Notes: generated by a model from the sequence alone, not told the origin. 40,739 nt of DNA from Limosilactobacillus pontis DSM 8475 (GCF_001435345.1 NZ_AZGO01000030.1:1-40739); one strand, 5' to 3'. Counted from the first letter of the stretch, positions 14,816 through 23,626 are shown. Numbers and translations are program-made.

Positions 14816-15208
14816 ATGAAGATGCGTCGTATCGACCACATTGTTTTAACCGTCACCAGCCTCGAGGAGAGCAGCCGCTTCTACCACGAGGTCTTCGACA
14901 TGCCAATCATCGACCGCCAGACCAGCAACAGCGTAATCACTCTCCGCTGCGGCCACCAGCTGATCCGCCTGCAGAAGACAGACCGCCCCACCGACCTGAA
15001 GCCGGCTAAGCCAACCGTCGGCAGCGCGGACCTTTGTCTGGTCGCCGGTGATAAGCTGGAGGACATCCTCCACCACCTGCGCAGCTACTACGTGGACGTG
15101 GTTGCCGGGCCGGTCGAAAAGCACGGGTCTGAAGGTGAAATGACCTCGATCTACGTCCACGACCCCGACAGCAACCTGATCGAGATCGCCGTCTACAAGA
15201 ATAAGTAA
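14816..15208 (+). CDS. VOC (glyoxalase/bleomycin-resistance/dioxygenase) family protein
   Basis: 130 residues forming two beta-alpha-beta-beta-beta modules. The first starts with RIDHIVLTVTSLEESSRFYHEVF (His metal ligand). The second ends with TSIYVHDPDSNLIEIAVYK (Glu ligand). This fold binds a divalent metal and is used by glyoxalases, FosA-type thiol transferases and dioxygenases; the substrate here is unknown. AAGGGAG lies 9 bases before the ATG. Single gene between a divergent crcB pair and a convergent kinase gene. Confidence 0.88.
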   Translation: MKMRRIDHIVLTVTSLEESSRFYHEVFDMPIIDRQTSNSVITLRCGHQLIRLQKTDRPTDLKPAKPTVGSADLCLVAGDKLEDILHHLRSYYVDVVAGPVEKHGSEGEMTSIYVHDPDSNLIEIAVYKNK

Positions 15209-15494
15209 GATCGACGAATGTCAGAAGTGATGAGAATAAGTAAGGCGTTGTTCCAATAAACTGTGATGCCTCTGAAGGGCACAACGGAACGATCGTCTTC
15301 ATGCCGAATTAGCCGAATCTTTTTGAAAACCGAGAATTTCCCAGCCTCCCAGCCACTTCTGGGTTCGTCGATGTGGAGATCGATGACGGTAATTTCTAAA
15401 TAAATAGTCAGCAAAAACATGGTAACCAGTGACGTCTACCTTGTTTTTCGTCTTTGCCCTGTCGCATTTTGGCAAATTTTTCCGCCTCCATGAA
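15209..15494. other. Gene-free interval
   Basis: No convincing gene, hairpin terminator or promoter was seen. A 75-codon minus-strand ORF (15193-15420) overlaps the VOC gene end and lacks a ribosome site. The stretch may hold decayed sequence. Confidence 0.5.
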
Positions 15495-17246
15495 CTACTT
15501 ATTCTTATTTCGCCAGTTTCGCCAGCGGTGACCGAGCTCGCTCAAGACCAGCGCAACAATTACGACCAAGGCGATCGAGTAGCCGATCACGCCAAGGCGG
15601 AAGATGTGGGGATGCTGGCTGCTGCCCTCGACAATCACCGAGGAGCCAAGGATCACCGCCGCCAGGATGATCACGATCAAAAAGCGGTTGGTGATCCGCT
15701 CGACCTGCTTGATCAGGCGGTCCTGGCCCTTGAGCTTGAAGTTGACCTGGGCGTCGCCGTTGGCAATTGTCTCCAGGGTAGCGTTGATCCGGTCCGGCAG
15801 TTGGGCCGTCTCCTGGGCGGTGGTGACCAGGCTGATCAGCTGTTCATCGAGGCTGTCGCGCCAGTTAAACTTACGCTTGAGGTAGCGGAGCCCAAACGGC
15901 CGGGCGACCTCCATCATCGAGATATCGGGATCGAGCCGGGCAACGGTGCTCTCCAGGGTACCAAAGGCCTTGATCAACAGCGTCACCTCGGGTTTCATCT
16001 GCAGGTGGTTGCGCTGGCAGAGCTGGACGATCGAATAGAGCATGGCGGTAAAGTCAATCTCCCCGACCCCCATCGCCAGGTAGGGCCGAATGAAGCTGCC
16101 CAGCTCCTTGGTAAAGGCCAGCTCGTCCAGCGGCCCGGTCTGGTTGCAGATCGCCAGGACCGCCTGGGCAATCCGCCGCACGTTCTTGGTGGTGATGGCC
16201 AAAATCACGTTGGCGATCCCATCGGCCATGGCCGGGGTCAGGACCCCCATCATCCCGAAGTCCAGGTAGACAATTCGGTACGGCGGCAGGGCCGTCTGTT
16301 CCCGGTAGCCAACGGTGGTCTTTCCCACCTGAACCTGGTGCTGGTGGGTCGTCTTCATCGTCGCTGCGTCCTCATCGGCCGGGTCGAGCTCGTGGACCAG
16401 GATGTTTCCCGGGTGCGGGTCGGCGTGGAAGAAGTGGTCGACGAAGACCTGCTTCATGAAGTTCTGGACCAGGACATGAGCGATGTACTTACGCTGAGTC
16501 GGCAGCTGTGGATCGTCGTTATCCTTGCTGTTCTGCGGGAAGAGGTGACGGACACTCTTGCCCGCCATGGCCTCGTTGACCAGGATCTGGGGGGCGCAGT
16601 ACTTGGCGTAGACTTTGGGGACGGTGATGATATCGTCGCCGTTGTGGAGCCGGTAGAATTCCTCACCATTATGGACCTCGTTCAGCGTGTTGACCTCGCT
16701 GAGCAGGGACCGGCTGAGCTCGTCGAGAACCTTGTCGAGGTTGACCACCGTCACCTCGTTGGGCACGTACTGGAAGAGCTTGACCGCCCGCCGCAGCAGG
16801 GCGATGTCGGTGTTGACCAGCTGACCGACCGCCGGGTGCTGGACCTTGACCACCACCGGGGTGCCGTCCTTTAAGGTTGCGTGATGGACCTGGCCGATCG
16901 AGGCCGAGGCAAAGGGCTGGGGGTCGAAGCTGGCGAAGACCTCATCGATCGTGTGGCCGGTCTGGGCCTTGAAGGTCGCCTGGACGCTAGCGAAGGGGTC
17001 GGCCTTGACCTGGTCCTGAAGTTTACGGAGGGCCTTGACGTAGGCCGGCGAGATCAGGTCCGGCCGGGTCGATAGGATCTGACCCATCTTGATAAAGGTC
17101 GGGCCCAGCTCCTGAAGGGCGGCGACGACCTCCTCGGGGTTCTTCTGGTGGTAGAAGTTGCTGAGAAAGTGGTGGCGGCGCATTACCTGCATGATTTCGC
17201 GCAGGCGTTGCCCCTTCTTGATTTCAATGTCGGTCTCACTGGTCAT
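15495..17246 (-). CDS. ABC1/UbiB-family atypical protein kinase (AarF-like)
   Basis: About 583 residues. UbiB-family hallmarks are visible: the inhibitory KxGQ motif (FIKMGQILSTRPDLI), the Ala-rich nucleotide loop ASASIGQVHHA, the VVKVQHP lysine, the catalytic HADPHPGNI and the metal-binding YLDFGMMG. Two hydrophobic segments at the C-terminus anchor it in the membrane. In other bacteria the family supports quinone synthesis or membrane lipid homeostasis; in a mainly fermentative lactobacillus the partner is unclear. I chose ATG 17246 because GAGG lies 9 bases upstream; earlier in-frame ATGs overlap that site. Divergent from the CBS-domain gene, with a short shared promoter region. Confidence 0.88.
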   Translation of the reverse strand: MTSETDIEIKKGQRLREIMQVMRRHHFLSNFYHQKNPEEVVAALQELGPTFIKMGQILSTRPDLISPAYVKALRKLQDQVKADPFASVQATFKAQTGHTIDEVFASFDPQPFASASIGQVHHATLKDGTPVVVKVQHPAVGQLVNTDIALLRRAVKLFQYVPNEVTVVNLDKVLDELSRSLLSEVNTLNEVHNGEEFYRLHNGDDIITVPKVYAKYCAPQILVNEAMAGKSVRHLFPQNSKDNDDPQLPTQRKYIAHVLVQNFMKQVFVDHFFHADPHPGNILVHELDPADEDAATMKTTHQHQVQVGKTTVGYREQTALPPYRIVYLDFGMMGVLTPAMADGIANVILAITTKNVRRIAQAVLAICNQTGPLDELAFTKELGSFIRPYLAMGVGEIDFTAMLYSIVQLCQRNHLQMKPEVTLLIKAFGTLESTVARLDPDISMMEVARPFGLRYLKRKFNWRDSLDEQLISLVTTAQETAQLPDRINATLETIANGDAQVNFKLKGQDRLIKQVERITNRFLIVIILAAVILGSSVIVEGSSQHPHIFRLGVIGYSIALVVIVALVLSELGHRWRNWRNKNK

Positions 17247-17344
17247 CTGCATCATCCTCACTGCTTGAAATGTTAACTCTATTCTACCGCAAGTCCGCGT
17301 TAAAAGAATTAGCAAAAATGTTGGTCAGGGTATAACAAACTTGA

Positions 17345-17350
17345 TATAAT
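17345..17350 (+). promoter_or_regulatory. -10 element of the CBS-domain gene promoter
   Basis: Perfect TATAAT at 17345-17350; a weak -35 (TTGGTC) lies 18 bases upstream. The AGGTGA ribosome site follows at 17377-17382. Confidence 0.5.
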
Positions 17351-17393
17351 AGATACTGAAATTATTTTATGAAAATAGGTGAATATATCAAAT

Positions 17394-18752
17394 ATGGGTG
17401 CATTATGGTCTTCATATTGGTTTAAGTTAGTTGTTATCATTCTGATTTTACTGCTGGCAGCGCTGTTCACGCTGCTGGAGTACTCGGTCGTCAAGGTGCG
17501 GCCGAGCGAGTTAAAAGAGCTCAAGCAGACGCGCAAGGTCAAGCGCGCTGAGCACATGGTCGGCAACCTCAACGAGTACCTGTCCACCGCCCAGGTCGGG
17601 GTCACGATGACTTCCCTGGTATTAGGGTGGATTGGTGACCAGTTCATCACCGACCTCCTGCTCAAGATCACGGCCGTTCCGGCGACGGTCCGGGAGATCA
17701 TCTCCCCAATCCTGGGTGTGCTGATCTTCACCTTCTTCCACGCCGTCTTCACCGACCTGGTCCCGAAGAACATGGCAATCGACCGGCCGGTACCGATCCT
17801 GCTGTCGATTGTTCACCCGATCCAGTTCTTCCACGCGCTCTTCTACCCATTCGTCTGGCTATTTGCCGTCGTGGCCGCCCAGATCACCAAGATGCTGGGC
17901 TACAACGTCCAGCCGGAAGAGGATACCTACTCGCAAAACGAGATCATGACCCTCTCCCAGCAGTCCGAGAAGGCCGGTGAGATGGACAAGGAGGACGTCC
18001 TCTTCATGCGGCGGGCCTTCCAGCTGAACGATAAGGTCGCCGCAGATATCATGATCGACCGGACCCAGCTGTCCGTCATCGACATCCAGGCGACGATCGA
18101 CGACGCGGTCAAGCTCTACTTCGAGAAGAAGTTCACCCGGTTCCCGGTCGTGGCCAACAATGACAAGGACCACATCCTCGGTTACATCTTCTCCTACGAC
18201 ATCATGCGGCAGAGTCAGATCAACCCCGACCAATCCATCCGGACGATCATGCGGAAGATCCCGATCGTCTACGAGAGTGAGCCGATCACCAAGGTCCTCC
18301 AGGTCATGATGAAGAAGCAGGTGCCAATTGTCGTTGTCCAGGACGAGTACGGTGGGACTTCCGGGATCATCACCGACAAGGATATCTACGAGGAGCTGTT
18401 CGGTACGGTGGGCGAGGAAATCGACCACGCTACCTCCGACATGATCGAGAAGAAGGACCCCGATTCTAAGGGCAACCCAACCTACGAGGTTTCCGGAAAG
18501 ATGCCGCTGGCGGACTTTGAGCGCTACTTCAACACCAACGTCGAGCAGTTCGACAACTCCGAGGTCACGACCCTGACTGGGTTCTTCCTGGAACGGCAGT
18601 ATGATTTGAAGGTCGGCCAGCCAATTAGAGTCGACAACTTCTCCTTCACCCCGCTGGTCCTGCAGAACGCCTACGTCAACAAGTTTAAGGTCATCTACAT
18701 CAAGCCGAAGAAGAAGCCGGCAGATGCCGATAGCCAAGAAGATAAGAAATAA
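17394..18752 (+). CDS. CNNM/CorC-type (HlyC/TlyC-like) membrane protein with CBS domains
   Basis: About 452 residues. N-terminal DUF21 transmembrane domain (about residues 1-190, with the LEYSVVKVRPSEL and VTMTSLVLGWIGD segments). Two CBS modules follow at about 205-330 (ADIMIDRTQLSVI, QDEYGGTSGIIT), then a C-terminal CorC_HlyC domain (about 365-440). CNNM/CorC proteins mediate magnesium or other divalent-cation export, with adenine nucleotide binding by the CBS pair; older annotations call them hemolysins. ATG 17394 is preferred over an in-frame GTG at 17379, because the strong AGGTGA is 11 bases before the ATG and overlaps the GTG. A strong terminator follows. Confidence 0.9.
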   Translation: MGALWSSYWFKLVVIILILLLAALFTLLEYSVVKVRPSELKELKQTRKVKRAEHMVGNLNEYLSTAQVGVTMTSLVLGWIGDQFITDLLLKITAVPATVREIISPILGVLIFTFFHAVFTDLVPKNMAIDRPVPILLSIVHPIQFFHALFYPFVWLFAVVAAQITKMLGYNVQPEEDTYSQNEIMTLSQQSEKAGEMDKEDVLFMRRAFQLNDKVAADIMIDRTQLSVIDIQATIDDAVKLYFEKKFTRFPVVANNDKDHILGYIFSYDIMRQSQINPDQSIRTIMRKIPIVYESEPITKVLQVMMKKQVPIVVVQDEYGGTSGIITDKDIYEELFGTVGEEIDHATSDMIEKKDPDSKGNPTYEVSGKMPLADFERYFNTNVEQFDNSEVTTLTGFFLERQYDLKVGQPIRVDNFSFTPLVLQNAYVNKFKVIYIKPKKKPADADSQEDKK

Positions 18753-18760
18753 TCAATGCG

Positions 18761-18804
18761 AAAGCTCCCTTCAGAATCTGCGCGGATTCTGAAGGGAGCT
18801 TTTT
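18761..18804. terminator. Strong intrinsic terminator
   Basis: An 18-bp perfect stem (18761-18778 with 18785-18802) and a six-base loop, followed by T residues. It serves the CBS gene and, on the other strand, the ABC gene remnant ending at 18831. Confidence 0.9.
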
Positions 18805-18830
18805 CAATTCGATATTTAATTGGGCGTTAG

Positions 18831-19631
18831 TTAGTTGAACGCCATCTGACTGGTGTAAAGATCATAGTAGAAACCACGCTTCTGCAATAGCTGCTGGTGA
18901 CTCCCGCGTTCCATCACCTTACCATTATTGAGAACAATGATTTCATCCGCATTCAAGATAGTCTTCAACCGGTGGGCGATGACGAAGCTGGTGCGCCCCG
19001 CAATCACGGTGTCCATCGCCTTCTGGATCTTCTCCTCGGTGACGGCATCAACGTTTGAGGTCGCCTCATCCAGAATTAAGAATGTCGGGTTGGTTAATAT
19101 TGTTCGGGCAATTGAAATCAACTGCTTTTGGCCGGTCGAGAACACGGCATTCTCATCGGATACCCGCGTATCGTATCCCTCTGGTAGGCCCTGAATGAAG
19201 TCATCAATCTGGGCCTCCCGGGCCGCAGCGATAATCTCCTGCCGGCTGGCCCCCGGTTTTCCATAACTAATATTCTCGGCGACCGTCCCCGTAAAGAGGA
19301 CCGAATCCTGCAAAACGATGCCGACGTTGTCCCGTAAGGAATGCAGGGTCAGCTTGCGGACATCCGTTCCATCAAATTCAACGTGGCCGGCGTCAACGTC
19401 GTAGAAGCGGTTGATCAGGTTCATGATCGTGGTCTTACCGGATCCGGTGGGACCAACAATGGCGACCTCCTTGCCCTTTTGCGCGTTAATGTTAATGCCA
19501 TGGAGAATCTCTTTATCCTTGCTGTAACCGAAGTGGACGTCCTTGAGACTGACCCCATCTTCGATCCCGCGCAGGACCTGGCCAGAAGCAACCGGATCCT
19601 CCTCATCTTGTTCCTCGACGGCATTCAACCG
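18831..19631 (-). pseudogene. 3' remnant of an ABC multidrug/lipid exporter half-transporter
   Basis: Only the nucleotide-binding half remains, about 265 residues: Walker [11 protein letters not shown]-loop GIVLQDSVLF, Walker B FLILDEATSNVD and the switch His in VIAHRLKTI. The signature reads FSTGQKQLISIAR in place of LSGGQ. The roughly 330-residue transmembrane domain is missing. Recognisable sequence begins with [21 protein letters not shown], the normal linker. Upstream of about 19617 the frame runs into the antisense of another gene, so the 5' part has been removed by a deletion whose endpoint lies at 19617-19631. No promoter or ribosome site is visible. The signature change may be decay or family variation. 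Confidence 0.85.
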
Positions 19632-20138
19632 TCGGTCGCTGAGGTCCTCGAAGAGATCGGGGTCGGCCAGGTCGGCGGGCACGGAACCACGGCTGCTTTA
19701 GCAATGCTTAACGACGCCGTCAAAAAGGGCGGTATCATGGCTTGCAGCCACGTTGGCGGGCTGTCCGGTGCCTTCATCCCGGTTTCTGAGGATGCGGGGA
19801 TGATCAAGGCCGTCGAGTCCGGCACCCTCAACATCGCCAAGCTTGAGGCGATGACCGCGGTTTGCTCGGTCGGTCTCGACATGATCGCCATCCCCAGTGA
19901 TACCCCAGCGGAGACGATCAGTGCAATGATCGCCGACGAGGCCGCCATCGGGATGATCAACAACAAGACCACCGCCGTCCGGGTAATCCCGGTCCCTGGC
20001 AAGGAGGTCGGCGATACCGTCGAGTTCGGCGGCCTGCTCGGTCACGCCCCGATTATGGCGATCAACCCGGCCCCGGCCGACCGGTTGATCCACCGCGGGG
20101 GCCTAATCCCGGCACCGATCCACAGTTTCAAGAACTAA
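19632..20138 (+). pseudogene. 3' remnant of a UPF0210 (DUF711/PFL-family) gene
   Basis: About 168 C-terminal residues of a protein normally about 445 long. Recognisable sequence starts at [12 protein letters not shown] and continues through [22 protein letters not shown], the [23 protein letters not shown] block and the terminal [13 protein letters not shown], the hallmark of UPF0210. The function of the family is not known. The N-terminal two thirds, and the ACT-domain partner gene usually next to it, are absent. The fragment begins directly where the oppositely oriented ABC remnant stops. Codons downstream of the junction remain open, so the deletion may be recent. Confidence 0.85.
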
Positions 20139-20140
20139 GC

Positions 20141-20171
20141 AAAAAAGGAGTGCGATTCGCACTCCTTTTTT
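20141..20171. terminator. Bidirectional intrinsic terminator
   Basis: AAAAAAGGAGTGCG pairs with CGCACTCCTTTTTT around a tiny AATT-like loop. It ends both the UPF0210 remnant (plus) and the copY-like gene (minus). Confidence 0.9.
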
Positions 20172-20191
20172 CGTTACGGGAAAGTTTCTCG

Positions 20192-20620
20192 TTAACAATG
20201 CATCTTCTCGCCCGGGACGCAGTTACAGTGGACCTGGTCGGGCGCCGTTACCAGCTTATCCTGCAGGGCCTGCTGGAGGCGCTGAATGTCAGTCTTGCTC
20301 AGGGTTACCTGGTCGACCACGTGATCCAGGGTCCGGCCGACACAGTGCTCACAAATACTGCTAAAGAGGGCATCGGCCACCTGGTCCATCGTCGCCTGCT
20401 CTTCCACCAGCGGCCGGTAGATGAAGGACCGCCCCTGCCGCGTGGTCGAGAGGGCGCCCTTGGCCACCAGGCGTCGCAGGAGGGTCTTCACCGTTGCCGG
20501 TTTCCAATCGACCTTGCGCTGGAGGATGGTGATGATCTGGCTGCTGGTCGTCTCACCCAGCGTCCACACAATCCGCATTACCTGCCACTCGGCCGGCGTG
20601 ATCTCTAATCCCTTGGTCAT
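20192..20620 (-). CDS. copY: CopY-type copper-responsive repressor (BlaI/MecI family)
   Basis: 142 residues. N-terminal winged helix (ITPAEWQVMRIVWTLGETTSSQII...WKPATVKTLLRRLVAKGAL), a central dimerisation helix and a Cys-rich C-terminus (CEHC, then HCNCVPGEKMHC at the very end). CopY repressors hold Zn on a CxCx4CxC motif and release DNA when Cu(I) replaces it; here the pattern is CxCx7C, one Cys short, plus the CEHC pair. ATG 20620 has AGGGG 9 bases upstream; the longer in-frame start is rejected. A perfect cop box overlaps its promoter, so it should repress itself. No copper ATPase or chaperone is adjacent. Confidence 0.88.
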   Translation of the reverse strand: MTKGLEITPAEWQVMRIVWTLGETTSSQIITILQRKVDWKPATVKTLLRRLVAKGALSTTRQGRSFIYRPLVEEQATMDQVADALFSSICEHCVGRTLDHVVDQVTLSKTDIQRLQQALQDKLVTAPDQVHCNCVPGEKMHC

Positions 20621-20642
20621 CTGACCGCCCCTTTCGTTTTTG

Positions 20643-20656
20643 ATTACATTTGTAAT
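20643..20656. promoter_or_regulatory. CopY operator (cop box)
   Basis: The 14-base palindrome ATTACATTTGTAAT contains the consensus TACAnnTGTA (20645-20654). It touches the -10 of the copY promoter at the expected transcription start, 23 bases upstream of the copY ATG. Confidence 0.85.
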
Positions 20657-20683
20657 TATAACACTCATTGGTCCCCCTTGCAA
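20655..20683 (-). promoter_or_regulatory. Promoter of copY
   Basis: On the minus strand TTGCAA (20683-20678), a 17-base spacer and a perfect TATAAT (20660-20655). The cop box lies at the start point. Confidence 0.75.
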
Positions 20684-20765
20684 AAAGTACTGCATTGACT
20701 TCCGGGCCGATCTTGATAAACTTATAGACTGTGTAATTTTTATCAAAGGAGTCACAAGCAAAGCA

Positions 20766-22145
20766 ATGCAAAACAAACGAATTCAGCACGCCCTGATCAT
20801 CATGGTGCTGGGGACCTTCTTCGGGATCCTCTGTTCCACCCTGATGAACATCGCCCTGCCGACCTTCATGCGGGTCTTCAATATCAGCGAGGCCCATGTC
20901 CAGTGGGTGATCAACGGCTACATGCTGGTCAACGCCCTGATGATCCCGGTCAGCTCGTATCTGATCAAGCGCTTCTCCTTTCGCTGGCTTTTCATCTTCT
21001 TTTGCGGGGTCTTTCTGGTCGGAACGGTCATCGGGGCCGCGGCACCTAACTTCAACACGGTGGTTGTCGCCCGGATGATCCAGGCGATTGGTGCGGGGAT
21101 GATGATGCCCCTGGTCAACGTCCTGGCCATTCGCTACGCCGATCCCGGGAAGAAGGGCCGGATCATGGGGGTCATCGGTTTGGCCTTCAATTGCGCGCCG
21201 ATCTTTGGCCCAGTCCTCTCCGGAGTGATATTGAACTACCTTTCCTGGCGCTACCTCTTCATCCTGATTATCCCCTTCCTGGCGCTCGTCTTAGTCCTGT
21301 CCTTCATCTTTCTCCCCTACATCCCACATAACGAGTCGCCGCGCTTCAACACGGTCGGCCTGGTTACGATCACGATCGGGCTCTGGTCACTGTTGATGGG
21401 ACTGTCCAACGTCGCCAACAATCACCTGGCCTCCTTCGCCGTCGCCGGCTACGTCCTAATCGGGATCGCCTTTTTAGTCCTCTTCTACCTCAGCCAACGG
21501 CGTAGTGACCACCAGCTGATCAACCTGACGATCTTTCGCCACAAGCAGTTCGTCCTCGCCACCACCATCAACATGCTGATCACGGCGACAATGTACGGGA
21601 ACACCATCCTGATCCCCCTCCTGGTCCAGATTGTCCTCGGTAAGAGCACGATTGTCTCGGCGATGACGGTCCTCCCCGGCGCCTGCCTGACCGGCTTATT
21701 GTCGACCACCAGCGGCCGCTTCTACGACATCTACCCGATCCGGGTCCTGGTCGGCACGGGGCTGGTGATCGACATCATTGGGACCCTCGGCCAGGCGATG
21801 ATCGGTGCCAACAGCTCGGTGTTGATCATCACCATCTTCCAGACCGTCCGCCAGTTCGGTCTGGTCACGATGCTGATTCCGTTGCAGACCCAGGCCCTGG
21901 CGCTGTTGCCCAACGAGATCGTCCCCGACGCGGTGGCCTCCTTCAACACCTTCCGCCAGATCGCGGCCTCGTTTGGGACGGCCCTGATTGTCGCGGTCGT
22001 CGGGATCGTCAACGGGATCATCCATAACCCGGCCTCCCACCTCGGGATCCAGTCCGGCTTCCTACTCTGCCTGTGCCTGCTGGTGGTCTCGCTGGTTCTC
22101 AGCCGTCAGCTCTACCACAAGATTGAAAAGCCTAATAATGACTAG
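20766..22145 (+). CDS. DHA2-family MFS drug exporter (EmrB/QacA type)
   Basis: 459 residues with 12-14 hydrophobic helices. TM1 onwards reads MNIALPTFMRVFNISEAHVQWVINGYML, the typical DHA2 opening in which the ALP...W.....Y pattern is conserved; motif C GLAFNCAPIFGPVLSGVI follows in helix 5. Proton-driven efflux of hydrophobic compounds is the family role; the substrate is unknown. ATG 20766 lies 14 bases after AAAGGAG, a long spacing. It is divergent from copY, and its own promoter is not obvious. Whether CopY represses it is open: the single cop box lies about 110 bases upstream of its start, near the copY promoter. Confidence 0.88.
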   Translation: MQNKRIQHALIIMVLGTFFGILCSTLMNIALPTFMRVFNISEAHVQWVINGYMLVNALMIPVSSYLIKRFSFRWLFIFFCGVFLVGTVIGAAAPNFNTVVVARMIQAIGAGMMMPLVNVLAIRYADPGKKGRIMGVIGLAFNCAPIFGPVLSGVILNYLSWRYLFILIIPFLALVLVLSFIFLPYIPHNESPRFNTVGLVTITIGLWSLLMGLSNVANNHLASFAVAGYVLIGIAFLVLFYLSQRRSDHQLINLTIFRHKQFVLATTINMLITATMYGNTILIPLLVQIVLGKSTIVSAMTVLPGACLTGLLSTTSGRFYDIYPIRVLVGTGLVIDIIGTLGQAMIGANSSVLIITIFQTVRQFGLVTMLIPLQTQALALLPNEIVPDAVASFNTFRQIAASFGTALIVAVVGIVNGIIHNPASHLGIQSGFLLCLCLLVVSLVLSRQLYHKIEKPNND

Positions 22146-22152
22146 GCCCTCA

Positions 22153-22195
22153 TCCTCTTAATCCATACCTGTTCAATGGATTAAGGGGATTTTTT
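22153..22195 (+). terminator. Intrinsic terminator after the DHA2 exporter
   Basis: TCCTCTTAATCCAT pairs with ATGGATTAAGGGGA, followed by six T residues. Confidence 0.9.
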
Positions 22196-22291
22196 ATTGG
22201 TGGTATCACTAACCTAGTACTCCGCGGCCGATTTTGGGAAGTAGTCTTACTTAAACGTAAAGTTAATCGTTTTAATTCCAAACTAATATTG

Positions 22292-22297
22292 TATAAT
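22292..22297 (+). promoter_or_regulatory. -10 element upstream of the second MFS gene
   Basis: Perfect TATAAT at 22292-22297 with only a weak AT-rich -35. It would give a 5' untranslated region of about 120 bases. I could not recognise a riboswitch in it. Confidence 0.45.
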
Positions 22298-22422
22298 AGC
22301 AGATGGAATTATCGATTGTTCGTTTCTAGTTCCGGGGTTTTATAAGCAATCTCTCCATTTTGTCTCCCAAACAAAACGTGCCTTAACTAAACTTATCGCA
22401 TCGAAGGGATTGATAATTAAAT

Positions 22423-23574
22423 ATGAAGTATCGTTTGCAGAGTATCGTCTTTGTCCTGACGGCCTTTTTGCTGGGCTGCAATGAGTTCATGGTGGTCGGG
22501 GTCATCTCCAATATTGCCAAGAGCTATCACGCCTCGCTGTCGACGGTCGGCCTGCTGGTCACCTTCTTCGCCATCACCTACGCGGTCTGCACGCCGGTCT
22601 TGACCACGGTCACCAGTAAGTACAACCGCTTCAAGGTCCTGATGGCCATGCTGGTGATCTTCTGGATCGGTAACACCATGACCGCCCTGGCGCCGAACCT
22701 CTTCTGGCTCTTCGTCGCCCGGATCATCACGGCGGCGGTGGCCGGGGTCATCATCTCACTGATCCTAGTCTTCGTCAGCGTGATCGCCCCGCTGGCGAAG
22801 CGGTCGATGCTGGTCGCTGCCGTTTTTTCAGGCTTTTCCACTGCCACCATCATCGGGGTGCCGGTCGGGACCACCATCAGCATGCTCTCGTCCTGGTACA
22901 TCAGCTTTCTGGTGATCTCGGTGCTGACGATCATCATCGGTGCCGCCCTCTACTGGCTGGTTCCGCGTGACAGCGATCAGGTCACCGGTTCGATCAAGAG
23001 CCAATTGCGGCTGATGGGTGACCGGCGAATTGTCCTCGGGGTGGTTGTGATGATCGCCCTGATGGCCGCTGAATATACCTTCTATACCTACATTCGTCCA
23101 ATCATCACCGACGTCCTCGGCTACAGTACCGCCCAGCTGAACTGGCTGTTGGGTTTGATCGGGGTGATGTTCATCCTCGGCAACACCGCCGCCGGGATCG
23201 TCTCCAGCCACTACGGGATCGCCAAGATGCCGCAGGTCAGCGCTGCCTGCCTGATCCTCCTGTTGGTCATGGGATTGGCCTTCCACCTCTCCTGGATGGG
23301 GATCGCCCTGCTATGCCTGATCTGCTTTGTCCTCGGCATGCCCGGCTCGATCCTCCAGGTGATGTTCTTAAACGTCGCCGACCGTGACTACCCGGAGGCG
23401 ATAAGCCTGGCCTCTTCGCTCAACCCGATCTGCACCAACGTCGGCGTCTCGGTTGGCTCGCTGGTTGCTTCGATCAGCGTTAACTTCGTGCCGATCAGCC
23501 AGGTCGGCTACATTGGCGCCATTTTCGCCCTGATTGGGGTCGTCGGCACGATGATGCTCGTGAAAATCAAATAA
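22423..23574 (+). CDS. DHA1-family MFS exporter (AraJ/YdhL-like)
   Basis: 383 residues with about 12 hydrophobic helices. The start LQSIVFVLTAFLLGCNEFMVVG and the SLSTVGLLVTFFAITYAV segment match the AraJ/PbuE-type branch of DHA1 (family members export sugars, purines or drugs); the substrate cannot be told. Motif-A basic residues are present in the loop after TM2 (SKYNRFKVL). The ribosome site AAGGGA is 13-14 bases before ATG, rather far. Monocistronic between strong terminators. Confidence 0.87.
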   Translation: MKYRLQSIVFVLTAFLLGCNEFMVVGVISNIAKSYHASLSTVGLLVTFFAITYAVCTPVLTTVTSKYNRFKVLMAMLVIFWIGNTMTALAPNLFWLFVARIITAAVAGVIISLILVFVSVIAPLAKRSMLVAAVFSGFSTATIIGVPVGTTISMLSSWYISFLVISVLTIIIGAALYWLVPRDSDQVTGSIKSQLRLMGDRRIVLGVVVMIALMAAEYTFYTYIRPIITDVLGYSTAQLNWLLGLIGVMFILGNTAAGIVSSHYGIAKMPQVSAACLILLLVMGLAFHLSWMGIALLCLICFVLGMPGSILQVMFLNVADRDYPEAISLASSLNPICTNVGVSVGSLVASISVNFVPISQVGYIGAIFALIGVVGTMMLVKIK

Positions 23575-23580
23575 TAATGA

Positions 23581-23624
23581 AAATGCATTCCGCACGACTG
23601 TGATGTCGTTTGGAATGCATTTTT
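23581..23624. terminator. Bidirectional intrinsic terminator
   Basis: AAATGCATTCC pairs with GGAATGCATTT, with an inner ACGAC/GTCGT stem; T-rich on both strands. It lies between the convergent MFS and recQ genes. Confidence 0.9.
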
Positions 23625-23626
23625 GC

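Noticed and set aside
15193-15420. 75-codon minus-strand ORF after the VOC gene
   Set aside because: Starts without a ribosome binding site, overlaps the VOC stop and shows no recognisable family.
15429-16874. 481-codon plus-strand ORF opposite the UbiB-family kinase
   Set aside because: Antisense shadow; the opposite strand has all UbiB motifs and a ribosome binding site.
17859-18737. 292-codon minus-strand ORF opposite the CBS-domain gene
   Set aside because: Shadow frame rich in Asp/Leu/Val; no ribosome site or family similarity.
22196-22422. Purine or other riboswitch in the second MFS leader
   Set aside because: No conserved core found; only a -10 box and AT-rich sequence.
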